In this document: piece after piece, positions 31,503 to 44,282 of the stretch
Layout: every line of letters begins with the position of its first letter
Position numbering within the stretch: position 1 is the stretch's first letter
Assembly: GCA_032718475.1 (NCBI GenBank)
Contig: JAUCBJ010000187.1
Coordinates: forward strand, 62,001 to 126,000
From: Nemertoderma westbladi
Taxonomy: Eukaryota; Xenacoelomorpha; Nemertodermatida; Nemertodermatidae
Reading direction: 5' to 3'
DNA length: 64,000 bases
Made by a program: the position numbers and the translations under genes
Notes under the pieces: generated by a model
What the model was told of the DNA's origin: nothing
The model's input: the letters and a program-made list of their open reading frames with translations, nothing else
Database searches by the model: none

Positions 31503-32126
31503 TTAGTTGATTTGTATCCCTGTATTATGTTCAGGGTTTTTAACATTGGGTGAGATAGGAGGGTGTGATATATTTTCAGCTTCAACGCCATTTATATTGG
31601 CTGCTCTCTTTAAGATCTGGTACTCAGGAGAGTATGGATTCCTGATAGCAGCAACGTTATTCGAGGCTAGGAGGTCCTGAGAATTAGCCAACTTTTGATG
31701 TAGCTCTTCCAGAACCTTAGCAGCTTGCACAGATTCACCTTGCATTTCCTGCAAGCGTCAACGCTGCATAATCCGTGATTGCTCATTGTTGGCGGCTTCG
31801 TCATGTAGTTGCTTTAAATGCAGCTGTAATTGTTGCCATTGCTGTTGCTGCTTTTCCAATGCTTGCTGATTTTGTTCATTCACCATCTCTCGTTGTTTAT
31901 TTAATCGATTTAATTCAAAATCGATATTATTTAATTGTTTCATTTTATTATTTACTGCCTCCTGCATAGCTTGCAGATTTAATGATGATTCATTTAATCT
32001 TTCCCTATAGAGGGAATCCTCATTCGCCAAGGCGACCCTATTTATCGCCCCAGTGGGTCCGCCATCCCTCATCGACTCAACCGAGCCGATGGACACGACC
32101 GGCCTGGAGGCGGCATTGTCCATCAC
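31503..32126 (-). pseudogene. Gag coiled-coil remnant, family C
   Basis: Two pieces in one frame (32126-31758 and 31754-31503) separated by a TGA. Gln- and Glu-rich with heptad-like spacing (LEKQQQQWQQLQLHLKQLH), as in Gag of element 1. Frame differs from the 32227-33768 ORF upstream. Confidence 0.55.
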
Positions 32127-32226
32127 GGGAGTCGATGATGGGGGACAGGCTAGGGCCCTGGGCGTGAGTGTTCAATGGGTGGGTGAAGGCAGTGCTAGAC
32201 ATTCTATCAATGGGTATTGGGATTGG

Positions 32227-33768
32227 TCACGCCTGTTTGGGTTGTACTGTAGGCGTAACTATTCTATCCCCATATACTGTAGAAGTTTTAGGCTGCAAAC
32301 TCGCTGCCCAATTACTTTCTACAGTAGTTGTCGAAATACCAATGGGTGTAAATTTGGTTTCAGTCACCATAGCCGAAGATGTTGCATTTGGCTCCTTCAC
32401 TTCGATCTCCTTAAGTATTTCGTCTTGTTGCTTCTTTGCTTGCTTTCTCTTTTGCTGAGTTTGAAATTCGAATTCCTTCGCTTCCCTTCTGCGTTTATAT
32501 TCCTGTTCCTCCTGTTCACATTTACTTTCCTCTTGTTCCAACTTGAGTTCATGTTCCTCTTGTTCCAAGTTGAGTTCACGTTCATATTCCTCCCGTAAGC
32601 GTTCGTCTTCTGCCTGATCCTGTAGTTGTTTCAATTTATCTTTATTTTTGTCCAGGTCTTGGTCCATCGTCAGTCTTCGTTGATGTTCCATCTCTATTTC
32701 ATTATGGGTATCCTTTAGGATCCCCTTACTTATGGAGCTGGACGGAGGATGACCACAAAGTCTTCTTATTAATTCTTCTTCTCCCACTTGCTTTATGTAA
32801 TCTCCGAGGTGTTTACGGATCGCATCTTCTTGTCCCGCTTGAGTCGCGGGTTTGGTTTGCATGTACCTTTCAACATCTTGGGTATCGATCAGGGATGGGT
32901 GGTCAGAATCTAGAGTTTCAGGATTAGGGAGTTCGCCTTGGAAGGAGAGACAGGTACGCGCTGAAAGAGCGAATTTTACTATGTTGTCATTGGCTGCAGT
33001 TTCTATCACTGTGGCTCCAGTCTGGATAGCAGACTGATATAAGGCGGAGAGGATTATTCTGATGCGGACTATTCTCTCTTTTATGTCATAAAAAAGTGAT
33101 GGAGGATGGACTATATTTGGGTCCCGTAAGGTGGTTTCAAAACTGGTGATTTGCTTAGCAAAGCCGGTCTGAAATCCTCTCAGTGTCCTTCCCACTTTAC
33201 TAAGGTCAGTGGGATCGGTTGGTACTCTCAATGCCGTCAGTTCTTCAGAGGTGGCAGAATGTAATGGAAAAAACTTATCCAAAGCTGGAAAGTTATAATA
33301 TCGCAATACAGCCTGTTTCATCTCTGTGACAGACATAGACAGTATTTGAGTCTTAGTCCCTTTTTCAGAGGCCCAATAGCTATCAATGGCCCTTAGTAGG
33401 CCGATTAATAAACCTGGGGAAGGGGCCATAAGTGGGTCCATTCCCGACGGCAGGTTTAAACCTGTGGCTGTGTCGACTTCCGTCCGGTCTAAGTCTGAGG
33501 TCGCAGTCACTTGCGGTCGGTCAGATTGTAATTCGAGGCCAATAGTGGGTTGGTTAGTTCTGGTGACAGCGGGTGGTCGATTTCGTTTTGAGGGCATAAT
33601 GCGGTTAGTCGCTTGATTCGAACTGGAATATTCCGGCTCGGGCAATTCTCTACTCGGAGATCTGTCCGGGTCGGAATGTGCTGGTCTCGCAGTCAAGTTA
33701 AGATTGGAGGTGTGGTCGCTGAGAGAGCTGTCTGAGGCGCTCTTGTTGATACTTGAACGATAACACAT
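32227..33768 (-). CDS. Gag-like protein, family C
   Basis: 513 codons. A polar N-terminus is followed by a predicted helical domain (about 125-300) and then a strongly charged Glu/Lys/Arg/Gln stretch (about 365-460) that looks like a long coiled coil. No zinc knuckle is present in this frame. The layout resembles the N-terminal half of family A Gag, and the integrase fragments downstream on the same strand support a BEL/Pao origin. It ends in a stop and the frame then breaks, so it is part of a dead element. Confidence 0.55.
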   Translation of the reverse strand: MCYRSSINKSASDSSLSDHTSNLNLTARPAHSDPDRSPSRELPEPEYSSSNQATNRIMPSKRNRPPAVTRTNQPTIGLELQSDRPQVTATSDLDRTEVDTATGLNLPSGMDPLMAPSPGLLIGLLRAIDSYWASEKGTKTQILSMSVTEMKQAVLRYYNFPALDKFFPLHSATSEELTALRVPTDPTDLSKVGRTLRGFQTGFAKQITSFETTLRDPNIVHPPSLFYDIKERIVRIRIILSALYQSAIQTGATVIETAANDNIVKFALSARTCLSFQGELPNPETLDSDHPSLIDTQDVERYMQTKPATQAGQEDAIRKHLGDYIKQVGEEELIRRLCGHPPSSSISKGILKDTHNEIEMEHQRRLTMDQDLDKNKDKLKQLQDQAEDERLREEYERELNLEQEEHELKLEQEESKCEQEEQEYKRRREAKEFEFQTQQKRKQAKKQQDEILKEIEVKEPNATSSAMVTETKFTPIGISTTTVESNWAASLQPKTSTVYGDRIVTPTVQPKQA

Positions 33769-34505
33769 TTTGTTACATTTTATTTTGAAAGACTGTATTT
33801 TTATTAACCCTTTAAATAATTATTATGTCTTCCCTTTATTATCGACGATTTATTGTAACACTAATAATATATTATAAATAATTATTACAATCGCACCCAA
33901 TAAATAACACAGAATTAAATTGATTAATTCAGTCCACAAGTTAATTACCGGTAAATAATAAATATACGACCGGTAATTTATTTGTTAGGAATAATGCCGT
34001 GATAAATATTCTGATTCACCGCTGGGTGGGAGAAACTATCAAGTTTAACTCGCTACAAGCAATGTTATGCAGTGACAGAGGAATGAATTACCCCCTATTG
34101 GGTTAAGGGTAAGATAGTAGTACACAACACAAGAAGGTAGTATAAGCAAGGCAGTAAACTACCACTATAGGGTGTATACTGTAAGCTACCTTCACATGCA
34201 ACACATCCAATCAAAAGGATGGTTTGAGGCTAGCAAGCTGAGATAATGTTTCCTATGTTGTAATACAGCCTACCTATTAGCAGCAACCAACCAAGCAGGG
34301 GAGTGTAAGCTCAGGCTGTAGTCAAGGGTTACGCAGAGGTAGGACAGTCATATGACCTAATATCGCTTGTAGAAATGACAAATAATTCCACCCAAGAAAT
34401 ATATTGGTTTTTGGAATATTACGCTGACAAAGATCCAAGCTGTAAATATCGGATCTAATGGGAAAATATAAGAGCTGAAATGTTAAATAGCTCAATGATA
34501 TGTAT
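33769..34505. other. No gene recognised; possible family C leader
   Basis: AT-rich. It would hold the leader and 5' LTR of family C, but I could not find a matching direct repeat below 30467, so the LTRs are not defined. Confidence 0.4.
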
Positions 34506-34516
34506 GTGGGGCGAGC

Positions 34517-35002
34517 CACGAAGTTGGCGGAGCCTTAGCGAATTGACACTGTTAGGGGGTGGGTCAATTTATGCAAATAGTTGTCGTCGTCGTCGTCGTC
34601 GTCGTTGTCGTCGTCGTCGTTGTCGTCGTCGTCGTTGTCGTCGTCGTTACGATTTTGACATGCTAATAACTTTGTCGGATTTAAAGCTGCCAAGTTGAAA
34701 ATTTGTAGGTATCAATATGAGCAAAAGTTGAGATATTTGAGAGACTTTCAGACACCATCAGTGCAATGGTCTCCCGCTAGAGGGCCACATGTCTAAACAT
34801 TAAATGCCCTCCCATTTCTTTGCTTTTAATCCGTTTAAGCTGAAACTTGGCAGATATGTATTAGACCATTAGCTGTGACTTTCAAGGGAGGCGAATCCAT
34901 CTGCAGTTCTCCAGTCTGCCGCTAGAGGGCCAACGTGACTATTTGCATAAATTGACCTACCCCCTAACAGTGTCAATTCGCTAAGGCTCTGCCAACTTCG
35001 TG
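34517..35002. mobile_element. MITE-like element with 64-bp inverted repeats
   Basis: 34517-34580 and 34939-35002 are inverted copies (CACGAAGTTGGC ... ATGCAAATAG) with only a couple of mismatches. Weaker similarity (gtgggg) extends outward on both sides, so the true ends may lie a little further out. There is no coding capacity. A (TCG)n tract lies just inside the left repeat. Confidence 0.65.
34584..34648 (+). repeat. (TCG)n microsatellite
   Basis: About 21 TCG/TTG trinucleotides. It produces an artificial Arg/Cys-rich frame. Confidence 0.9.
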
Positions 35003-36107
35003 CTGCGCGAAGTCCCCACTTCGTGTATATCAGTTAAATGTTCCTTTTATATTTATTATGGAATAATAATCTTGGAATAAAACCTCACAACTTACAAAAA
35101 TAATATAAAACGTTACTTATACCTAAAGTACCTACGTTACAAGAAGTGGTGTAAACTTAGAGTTTACTTTAATGTAGTACACGTAAAAACAAAATTGGCA
35201 GAACAATAAGACTGTGGGAATTTACCAGGGGATTTGTAAAACGTTTCGAACATTTAGGGCGTCGAAACCAGTCAAGAGACAAACGTTAATAGCACAAATA
35301 AAAACATTAGATACGGTTAGTAGAATGCGCCCCCGCGATTGTCGTAAAATACGCTACCTTGGTGGAGAGGGCCCTTTCCCTGCAAGAAAACAGGCGCGGT
35401 AGCTACCAAGATAAAGCGCCGTCCCAGATTGTGAGAACCCTATACCCATGACCTAGGCACATTGTAGTACATCTCAGCAACTGCCCAGACGATTTTCTTG
35501 AAATTTGCACACGACCTGCGCCGCGGTTCCATATAACCCTATACCAAATTTCAAATAAATTCATAACTTAGGGGCCGAGTGAGAATGTTTTAAAGTTATT
35601 AAAAATTAATAAAAACTATTAGAAATATATCTTGCCGATATCTGATTGGGAAGAGCACCGAGGCAGTTCGCTGGTAGAATTAATTCAGAGTTGGCTTGGC
35701 AACCATAATACAGTAGGTAGGTAGACCTGCTAGTACGCTGTTATCTCAGTAGTAATATGGCCCCCATCTAATGTGTACTATTTATAGACAATTTGATTTA
35801 ATGATAACCACAGTGTCTGACTACTGGGGTTGTTTAATGACGGATGTTATACTATAGCCAGTCTGCCCAGCAATACACATATCCATTATATGAACAATGT
35901 TTACAGTTAATCTATTGAATGGGGCTAATCAGTAGTGGTTAAATGATGCGAATTATAATGGTAGTGGCAAAGCAGTACATATGTACACTCTAGTCCAAAA
36001 TCAGTCGATCTCAGGAACTGCAGATACGATTTTTTTTTAATTTGCACACAATATGAAGGGGGGTACCAGAAATACGTGTACCAAATTTCAAGTAAATTGA
36101 TCAATTT
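35003..36107. other. No gene recognised
   Basis: Two related but diverged phrases, around 35465-35575 and 36000-36100 (accaaatttcaa followed by ataaattcat or gtaaattgat), suggest an old dispersed repeat. Nothing else recognised. Confidence 0.4.
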
Positions 36108-36440
36108 ACTAATATATTTATAATTAAAAAGGTAGTAAATTTCGCTATTTAAGAAAACTATAGGTCCTATAGGAAAATGATGAAATTCAAAGTTGTAGAT
36201 AATCATCCGCGTAGCCCATCGGTGGAATAAAATTTTGACTTTATTTATAACTAATATATTTATAATTAAAAAGGTAATAAATTTCGCTATTTAAGAAAAC
36301 TATAGGTCCTATAGGAAAATGATGAAATTCAAAGTTGTAGATAATCATCCGCGTAGCCCATCGGTGGAATAAAATTTTGACTTTATTTATAACTAATTTA
36401 TTTATAATTAAAAAGTTTATAAATTTAACTATTTAAGTAA
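36108..36440. repeat. 142-bp tandem duplication
   Basis: Unit 36108-36249 is repeated at 36250-36391 with only a single difference noticed, and a third copy starts at 36392 but diverges after about 40 bp. Confidence 0.9.
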
Positions 36441-36984
36441 ATAATCCGAAACGTTTATTTCCGAAATGTTTAATTGTACAATGCGAATTCGAATCTACCA
36501 ATTATTTTTTGGAACGATTAGAAGACCACCGGGGCTACATGTTTAGATTATGATTTATTTGTTCCAGAACGTTGTTGAAGGGTGGGTGGGCAATTTGGTG
36601 CTAGTGAATATTTAGAGTTCATTTATTTAGCTCAAAATGCTTAGAATTCTCAAGTTGTTTACATTGATATCACAATTTTGAAAGAAATATTTATCAAGAA
36701 GGTCAAAACTGAAGCCATTCTCGGACGTCCGCTCTTGGTCTCTTAGTATATTTACTCGAGTATAGGGCATGAGCGAACTATTGACGGGCTAAGATCGCAT
36801 AAAGTGGTTCCGATCGACTGAAAAATTCGAACTAATAAGTCTGTACTGGGGGTAAGTCGATAAATAGCAGTTCGATACATGGTTGAAGAAACGAAAGTGC
36901 CCCACGATTCATCCAGAGACTATGTTGTGGATATTTTTGATGGGCCAGTAGTACGTCTGCGCTTTAATTCCGTAAAACCAAGTA

Positions 36985-37217
36985 GCAAGCAAACATTCGG
37001 CCGAAGCCGGAGGTGACCCGAAGGCTCCTCTTTCGATAGCTGCTACCCGAGGGTAGGGGTGGGCGCTACTCCTATACCAAGATTTGCTCCCAGTTATTTA
37101 ACTGGTACTCATTTTATCGACCCCAGTGGATGAAACGCTGAGTGGACCCAGGCAGGGCTGAACCTACAACCAATAGATTGCAGGCCCGGTGCTCAACCAA
37201 CTGAGCTAGCGCGCTAG
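36985..37217 (-). mobile_element. tRNA-derived SINE with target duplication
   Basis: The head, read on the minus strand from 37217, has an A box TAGCTCAGTTGG and a B-box-like GTAGGTTCAGCCC. The body contains ggggtcgataaaatgagta, a phrase I recall from invertebrate SINE and LINE tails. It is flanked by the 9-bp direct repeat aaccaagta (36976-36984 and 37218-37226). About 233 bp long. Confidence 0.75.
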
Positions 37218-37226
37218 AACCAAGTA

Positions 37227-38611
37227 TAAGTAAAAACCAAGTATGAAAGCTAATTTGTCGGGAATAAAGTGATATCTCCCCCCACAAGGTAATAAACAAC
37301 TTTATGTGTTCCAATAATGGAAATAGAAATAAGATAGGGGTTAAAATGAGGCCTACAAAACAATTAAGCATTTACTTAATATACTATGAAGCCAAGCAAT
37401 CAGATACCGGTAATTCACAACAGGCAGACTTGCAGTAAGATTTTTTATGGTAAATATGAGATTCCGTCTATTATCTGACCCGACCAATCTAGAAATATTG
37501 CAGTGGGAATTTACCTATTGTACCCGACTTGCAGTAGAAAACGAACGTCTACGCCTTGCAAGGTCCACCAACACATAGGGCGCTATCACGTAATGTTCAA
37601 AACTCACCAATACGTGAAAGCAAAAAACAACAAATAAACCAACTACAAATAACGATATATAAAGTACCCTTTTACACACTCTGGTTATACACCAGTAAAT
37701 AAGTTTATCAAATACTTGCAGAATACTTACCAAAAAATACAATAAACGGGATCAGTGTTTACAATATAAATCGATAAATATTTATGCTCCAAATTCCTAC
37801 CAATTACGATGGCCGATCGAAATTAGAGAAAATAAACACACCAATAGAACAAATAAGCAAATCAAAACACTCAAGGGGGGTTGAGAGTCAGTTATTACTG
37901 TTAGTGCATTGGACCAAAAATATGTTCTTTCAATCTCTATTTCGTATATTGTGACCTTTTACTGACTGTGCCGAAATACATGCAGATAAGCTATAACCGT
38001 CTAGTCTGATACAAAGAACGGAATGGCGCTAGTATGTATCAATGTACACTATGCTCAATGTATCTGTTTATTCTACCCCTTTTTCCCTTTTTATGTATTG
38101 ATTTGCTCTATATTTCATTTAGTTCAATACGGTATTTGATTATCTATTGTATGTAACTGAGATATGATACCGGGAGGGTGTGGGTGTAACAAGCAAATGA
38201 CTGACTAATTAATTCTGTAAGGACTCAAGTCTGGCAGCTGTGTTTCTCTTTAGGGGAAACGTATTGTATCTTGTCTTTGGTCTAATTATATTGATATCGC
38301 TACATTATTCAATTTGTGACAACTCTCAATCATGATACAATTAATAATAAGAGCCAAAATGGTCTGAGATATCACCATATATTAATTATTTAGTAAATCA
38401 GAGGTACGACGACACACAAATCTGATGCAATTGTCCAGATTATCACTAATACTTAGTTATAGTGACCCACCTGTTGTGGCGTGTGTAAAACTCTCTTGAT
38501 TCCGTAATATCGGCGATATATTAAGCAAATAATAGTAGTAAATTGACTTTACTAGCAGAATATCAATTAAATAAATAATAAAATTAAATAATTAAATAAA
38601 TTAAATAAATT
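37227..38611. other. No gene recognised
   Basis: AT-rich, no coding frame above background and no clear repeat. Confidence 0.45.
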
Positions 38612-38654
38612 ATTGTTAATAATTGAATTATATTATAATTCAATTATTAACAAT
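38612..38654. repeat. Perfect 43-bp AT palindrome
   Basis: Two 21-bp arms (attgttaataattgaattata and its complement) around one central T. A very stable hairpin in single-stranded form. Confidence 0.9.
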
Positions 38655-38929
38655 TGACTTAGAAGTTTAAAAGTTTAAGTTTAAGTTTATCTCTTTTATT
38701 CATTAAAACTCATAGTTATGATAAATAACACATGAGGCAGTCTACATTAAGAGTAGACTGATAATCAAAATGAATAAGCGTCGTAGGGCCAAGGTGTTGC
38801 TTCGCAGCACCTGTACGTACAGTATGTAAGCTACTATAAAGTAATATACTTAAATTCAAGCTAACCAATTATAGCACAAACAAATTATAATAACTGAATA
38901 AAACATATGTAAATTTATATTAGCATCTA

Positions 38930-39300
38930 TCCTGCATATTTGGTTTGGTATATTTTCCATAATTTCGCCTTGAATATTAATAATGAAGCAGCACCCGATA
39001 CATTTAACGGTAGCTTATTCCATAATTTTATGAGGGATACTATGAGGTTGTCATGGCCATGTTTGTTTTTCATTTTAGGTATGACTATATATGTTATATT
39101 GGTATGACTATATATGCGTTGGTTAATTTTCTGATTTTTGTTTGAATGAAAGGGTATGTTTAAATTTTGGTAGGTGTTACGATATATGACGCTGTGTACT
39201 GAAGCAGCCCACTATACAGTATAAAGTATTTTAGATAAGTCATAATAATGTATGGCCATGATTAGATAGGGACGATAAAATATCCAAGTTTATATATTTC
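38930..39300 (-). pseudogene. LINE C-terminal remnant
   Basis: The minus strand reads IKLWNKLPLNVSGAASLLIF, the phrase seen at the C-terminus of many CR1/Jockey/L2-type LINE reverse transcriptases. Upstream pieces in shifted frames (WAASVHSVIYRN, IPFHSNKN) fit the same. Heavily decayed. Confidence 0.5.
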
Positions 39301-40865
39301 ATCCGTTTTTGTACAGTATGTAGTTTGCGTATGTAATTTTATAATAAAATCTTAGTAAATAACATTTATGGTGGCAAACTTTCATAAAACCTTAATACGA
39401 ATTTGCCGTTTATCAATATTGACTGAATTAATTGTGTATTTGTGTTAATTTCATTTATATTTCTCCCTAAATTGGCTTTATATCGAATTTATGCTTAATG
39501 TGCTTTAATAATCGCGAAATTAATGTTATGGCCAGCAACCTATAAGCCCACCGGGACAGAATTCATTACCATATATGGTAATAATTTGTGAAATAGTGGG
39601 AAAGTGATCACAACCCGGCTTCCCCATTGGCCCAGATGTTCTAGGTTAGTCTAATGGTGGCATGGTTTGCTGGACCAATGAAAAGATTATTGCGTCATCC
39701 CTATTTCGTCAGCTATAAATTTGCAGTGCTTCAGTATCTTGTACCCCCCCCCCCCCCGTTGAAACGTTTATCTCTTACCTGTCTTCGTATATTTTTGCAT
39801 CGGTACATCAGTATTGCATGTTTTGATAAATGTTTTAAAATTCTTTGCTATTTCTTTCTTCTAATTATGTAAATCGTTGATTACTTCTTGATTACAATTT
39901 CGAATAATGATTTCTGCATTGACTCGATTTCTTAAATCTATGTAATTGAGATGTGATAATCCTTTCGACTATCAGACTGTTTGTGAACGCATGCGTCGAT
40001 ATGGTAGCTATTTGTTTTAGTATGGAGGGCTAAAGGTACCGGTAGGCGTGGCGGGCGCACCGGGGAAGCGACAAAGGGAAGTGTGGAGGATCCATGTGGG
40101 GCAACGCTGGCGGGGGCCACTGTTGCGGTCGGGCTAATCAGTTAAGGACCGGGGACCTGTCATCAGTACAGTATTTGGGGGCTGACGATCCAGACTTCGT
40201 CTCAACCTTGTAGCGCTAGGGGGTAGGATTATGGTTTAGTTAGGAGGCCTATGTGTGGCTTTGGGTGGCCTTTGCTTCTTACACTAGTATACTAGTACAT
40301 TGCTACACTAGCAGACTGGTATTTCTAGCGCTTTAGTCGACACTAGCTGACTGGCGCTGCTAGCGCTATCTGCCATACTATTAGCTTTATTGCTACGCTA
40401 TTTGTGTTGCATTGCTAAAGAGTGCCTGATTCTTGAATGTGAATGCTTAGATAGGCGCTGTTTTCTTGATTGTTTCCATTTCTTAGTTTATACTTATTAA
40501 TTGCTGATTAGGTCAAAATAATACAGTATTTAGGCTGTTGCTAGTATAACCCAGTACGTAATAAATTAGAAGTACGTATTCTGGAATACTTAGTAATTTG
40601 TATGCAAATTCGTATTTATGACACTGTAGTAATTTAGCAATGTTAGAATAAAATAAAGAATTTGTACGCAGCATAGCGGAGAGTAGTTTGGGTAATTATT
40701 TTAGAATACCATAGACTATCTAACGCTAGGCGGTTATTTGAAAATAGTGAGGCAACGGGCTGATAGCGGTAGCTAGTATACAGTAGTAAATTCGCTGGTC
40801 TAAAGCCAGCTGAAGGCCAAGGTTTGACATTAAGAAAATAAACAGATTTATCCCTTTATAATATT
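39301..40865. other. No gene recognised; poly-C tract
   Basis: A C14 run lies at 39744-39757. The part at 40020-40260 is somewhat GC-richer. Short ctag-rich repeats occur near 40285-40390. Confidence 0.4.
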
Positions 40866-40870
40866 AAAAT

Positions 40871-42115
40871 TGTACGCGCTTTTGAAGACCTTTAGCAGTT
40901 TAACCTGCCAAAATTTATATGTCTTTTGGTTTATAAATATACTTTAGAAGATGACAAATATTTAATACCAATAAACACAACATTAGCAGAAGCCAGCCTA
41001 GTGCGCGTCCATTCACCCGCTGGATATTCCCGGGAGACTGGATTCTGAGGGCTTAGATTATTATTGCAGTGTAAGCTTACTGTACTGTATTATTCGATTG
41101 ATCGTTAATAATTAATTTCTGACTAATATTATTCACTTTCGGGAAATATTAACAGTTCCTTTAGGACGTGGCGCTCTATCTAGGTAAACAGAGATATGAC
41201 TTATACTAATCACAACGGTAAGTCGGTAAGGCTTATGATTCACGTATGAGGCGCATTCTTTAGGAAATGCTTAGTTATCAATCACAATCATGCACACTAC
41301 CGGTAACACACAATACTGCCCACTAATTTGCCGACCGTCAATGATTTTTATCATATATAAAGCGAACAGCAATTGACTCATGTAGGGCTTACCAAATAGC
41401 ATTAAATTCACTACAAACCACAACAATATAAGTCGCAATCGCTATATATAACCCGTCTCTCTAACCTGTAGTGTATCAAGAAAATTGGGAAATTTGGGTT
41501 CCTTATATATGTTCTCCAAATAATATTCAACCAAAACACAACAGTAAACAGCATTAAGACGGTAGGTTAAGATATGATATGACAATGTATGTGCCGATTG
41601 AGTCGATAACAGTTATACGCTCTATAATCTTAAGCCTACTAATGTTTCTTCTAAAGTATGAAAACGAATTGACTCTAGAGCCGTTGTTCCTGGCCTAGAT
41701 AGCAATGACACAACAGTATCACAAAAAACAGTAAGACTGAACACTCTCCTTATGATCGGCCGAAAAGCTACACATCGACAGGAAAAATCGCTCTGATTGG
41801 CTCAAGCCAAACAAAGAACCATGCGTCCAATGGCTGTTTCCATGTCAGCAACCAGCTGTTAGATGTCGTAATATGAATCATCACGGATAAGCTGTGAAAG
41901 GTATTTGGTGCATTGCAGGTTTTTTGCCTTACCATGTCCGCTAAAACACGTATATAGCAGAATGACTTTTATGTCCGTTAAAACACCTGTAACGGTACCT
42001 TGCGGGCGAAGGGAATATATGTACAGTTAGAGAACCTTTTAGAGTATTCCAGCGCCTGGGGGGAAACTGGATTGCGAAGCAATGGGGCCAGTTATATCCC
42101 ACAGAAGCTTTTACA
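40871..42115 (-). repeat. Family B 3' LTR
   Basis: Plus-strand ends TGTACGCGC ... TTTTACA. The complement of 42116-42125 is the purine-rich tract ctgggagcgg. Preceded by aaaat (40866-40870). Confidence 0.92.
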
Positions 42116-42193
42116 CCGCTCCCAGAAAATGGGATTTGAGTCTATAAAATATACAAAATCACAGTTTCTAATATACGTAAATACTCTAAACAG

Positions 42194-43642
42194 TTAGTCT
42201 TTCTTGCGCGGACGGCGTTTACGCAGTTTTTTAAAGCTGGCCAGAGTCTTTTTCTCTTTGGGGCGAGCCACTTTATAAGGAGGGCTATAACTCCTGGGTG
42301 AAGGGTGCAATATGATTGCATCAGAGGGTGTAGGATTATGGTCGGTGTATCCGCCAGTCGAAGTGCCGGGTTGATTGACATCAACGTCGGGGGAGAGGGG
42401 TTTAACGGCCTTGAGAGCGCGTTTTAGGACAGCCGCTCTGACGGGTCCTCTACGAGTGGTCTGAACAAGAGCCGTGGGTGGACCATAGGCAGTCAGAAAC
42501 CTCCTGGGTTTAATGGTTCTTTCCAACTCGCGTTCGCGGGCTCGGTATTCGTAAGGTCGTCGATACACTTCCTGTAACTCGGGGTGTGAGTTAACAAATA
42601 AGTCTCCATAGTCTGGATCCTGACGGATATAATTGATTAAGTTATAGGAATGAAGGTCGCTAGGATTAACACTCCTGAGAAATTTGCGTACGAATTTGGT
42701 TGAAATACATTCTCCGACGCGCTTCAGTAGTTCGTAACTCGATATGCGTGATTTCTGTTCGACAGAAGTGAATAGATAAGGATGGAACGCATAAACTCCT
42801 TCGTAAGCGCGTCCAGGATAATAGCGATGGCGCGAATCACAATGTAAATCAGCGTTCGCTTCCCAAGCTCTGATGTAACGTAGTATGATCATTGCATCTA
42901 CGCTTTCCAAATCGTGATTAAAAGGGCAATCGAAACTGGCGTGTCCCTTTAGTTGACAATGGTGACATTGAGTCATAAATTGAGGGCAAACCGCAAAAAT
43001 GTGCAAGTTATTGAGTCTGCAATACGCACAATAAATTTCCATCACCGGTTGTTCGTGGAAATAGGAACAGCGGACGTTTGTGTCCATGGGCGTAACATGG
43101 TCTCTCGATGCGCATAACCGACAATGTTGCCGAGAAACATAGTTGGCATGGCGATAATCGTACGCAGTGAGACACTGTGGACCTTGATACCATTCTAGGA
43201 TGTAATCGTTGTCGCTGTTCCGGGCGCGATAGGCTGAATCTCCTCAGATTCTAGACATATTGGTTCGTCTTCCCAGTCTGTTACGAATAGAATTTTCGTG
43301 ATCTATTCTCGGTTTATCGTTACGACTCCGCTGGGTATGATATTTAAATAGAACCATTTCCCTTTCGGTGTCTACATCGTCCGTATCATGTAAATCGATA
43401 GGATGGCCGGTAGTTAGGAAGTCCATATACGTACTATTACGATGCGTATAGCGAGCGGTGAATTTTCGATAGTCCAATTCATGCGTAAGTTGCTCTTGGG
43501 ACATCGGCGGTTCGATATAACGACCATCGTCCTCCATAATGGTTGGATCGGTTTCACCGCGTATCAAGCTATCCACAAATGCTTGTAAATGTAGAGTATA
43601 TCGCTCCCTGATACCAAGATCATCTTCTATCAACTCTGTTAT
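42194..43642 (-). pseudogene. Family B third ORF, start lost and internally deleted
   Basis: It is collinear with 21845-24496. The start codon is ATA (43640-43642) instead of ATG. The frame runs to about 43244, where a deletion joins codons matching residues near 120 to sequence matching residues near 525 of the full version, changing the frame. The remainder (43087-42194) holds CAYCRLNNLHIFAVC and an intact CX2CX4HX4C knuckle (CHHCQLKGHASFDC), then the basic tail. Because the lost part spans the site of the TGA in the other copy, it cannot say whether that stop is ancestral. Confidence 0.78.
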
Positions 43643-44282
43643 ATCTGCTATCTGAGTTTATTAATATTGTAATGAGTTTATGTTTAGGCGAGCGGGCGTC
43701 GCTGCCTACCTCTCTTCGCCCCCGGACAGTGGGATTCTCAGCGCCGATGTACCGTCGTCGCGGTGTTTATGCCAACATGTAGCAACAGCACGACAACGAT
43801 AACCGGCACAAGTCACTCCACTGTCCGTCCCAAAGGCTTGAATCCACTTTAGGTTCTTTCTATAGGAGAGTTGGGCTACTTTCACAATTGCGACTAGCTA
43901 CTGTAAACATACTTTAGCAGTAACATTCACCTACAAACGCACAAATTCCACACAACTGTCACCAATTGTACACATACAGGCCATTTGTCCGTTAGTCAGT
44001 GCCTTCCAGAATGTCACGTTATTACTGTGTATCCTTGGATACTAACAGTGTGCTATGTATTCTCTATGCTATGCAATGGGACAAGCTTTCTATTGTTCTT
44101 TTAACTTGCTTCTAATTCTAGCGTGGGTGTTGCTATGGTGACATTATGGAATGCTAGCGGTAGAATTAGGGTAATTCTCATGCATACAGATCTGGGATGC
44201 TATTTAATAATAATTCTTTAATTGTCAATATCCTCTCTATGTATGATTTTATTAATTTTATCGGCTATTGACTATATGTTGG

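Noticed and set aside
33769-34505. 5' LTR of family C
   Set aside because: No matching direct repeat was found on the other side of the family-C remnants.
34480-34698. Arg/Cys-rich small protein
   Set aside because: The frame is the translation of a (TCG)n microsatellite inside a MITE.
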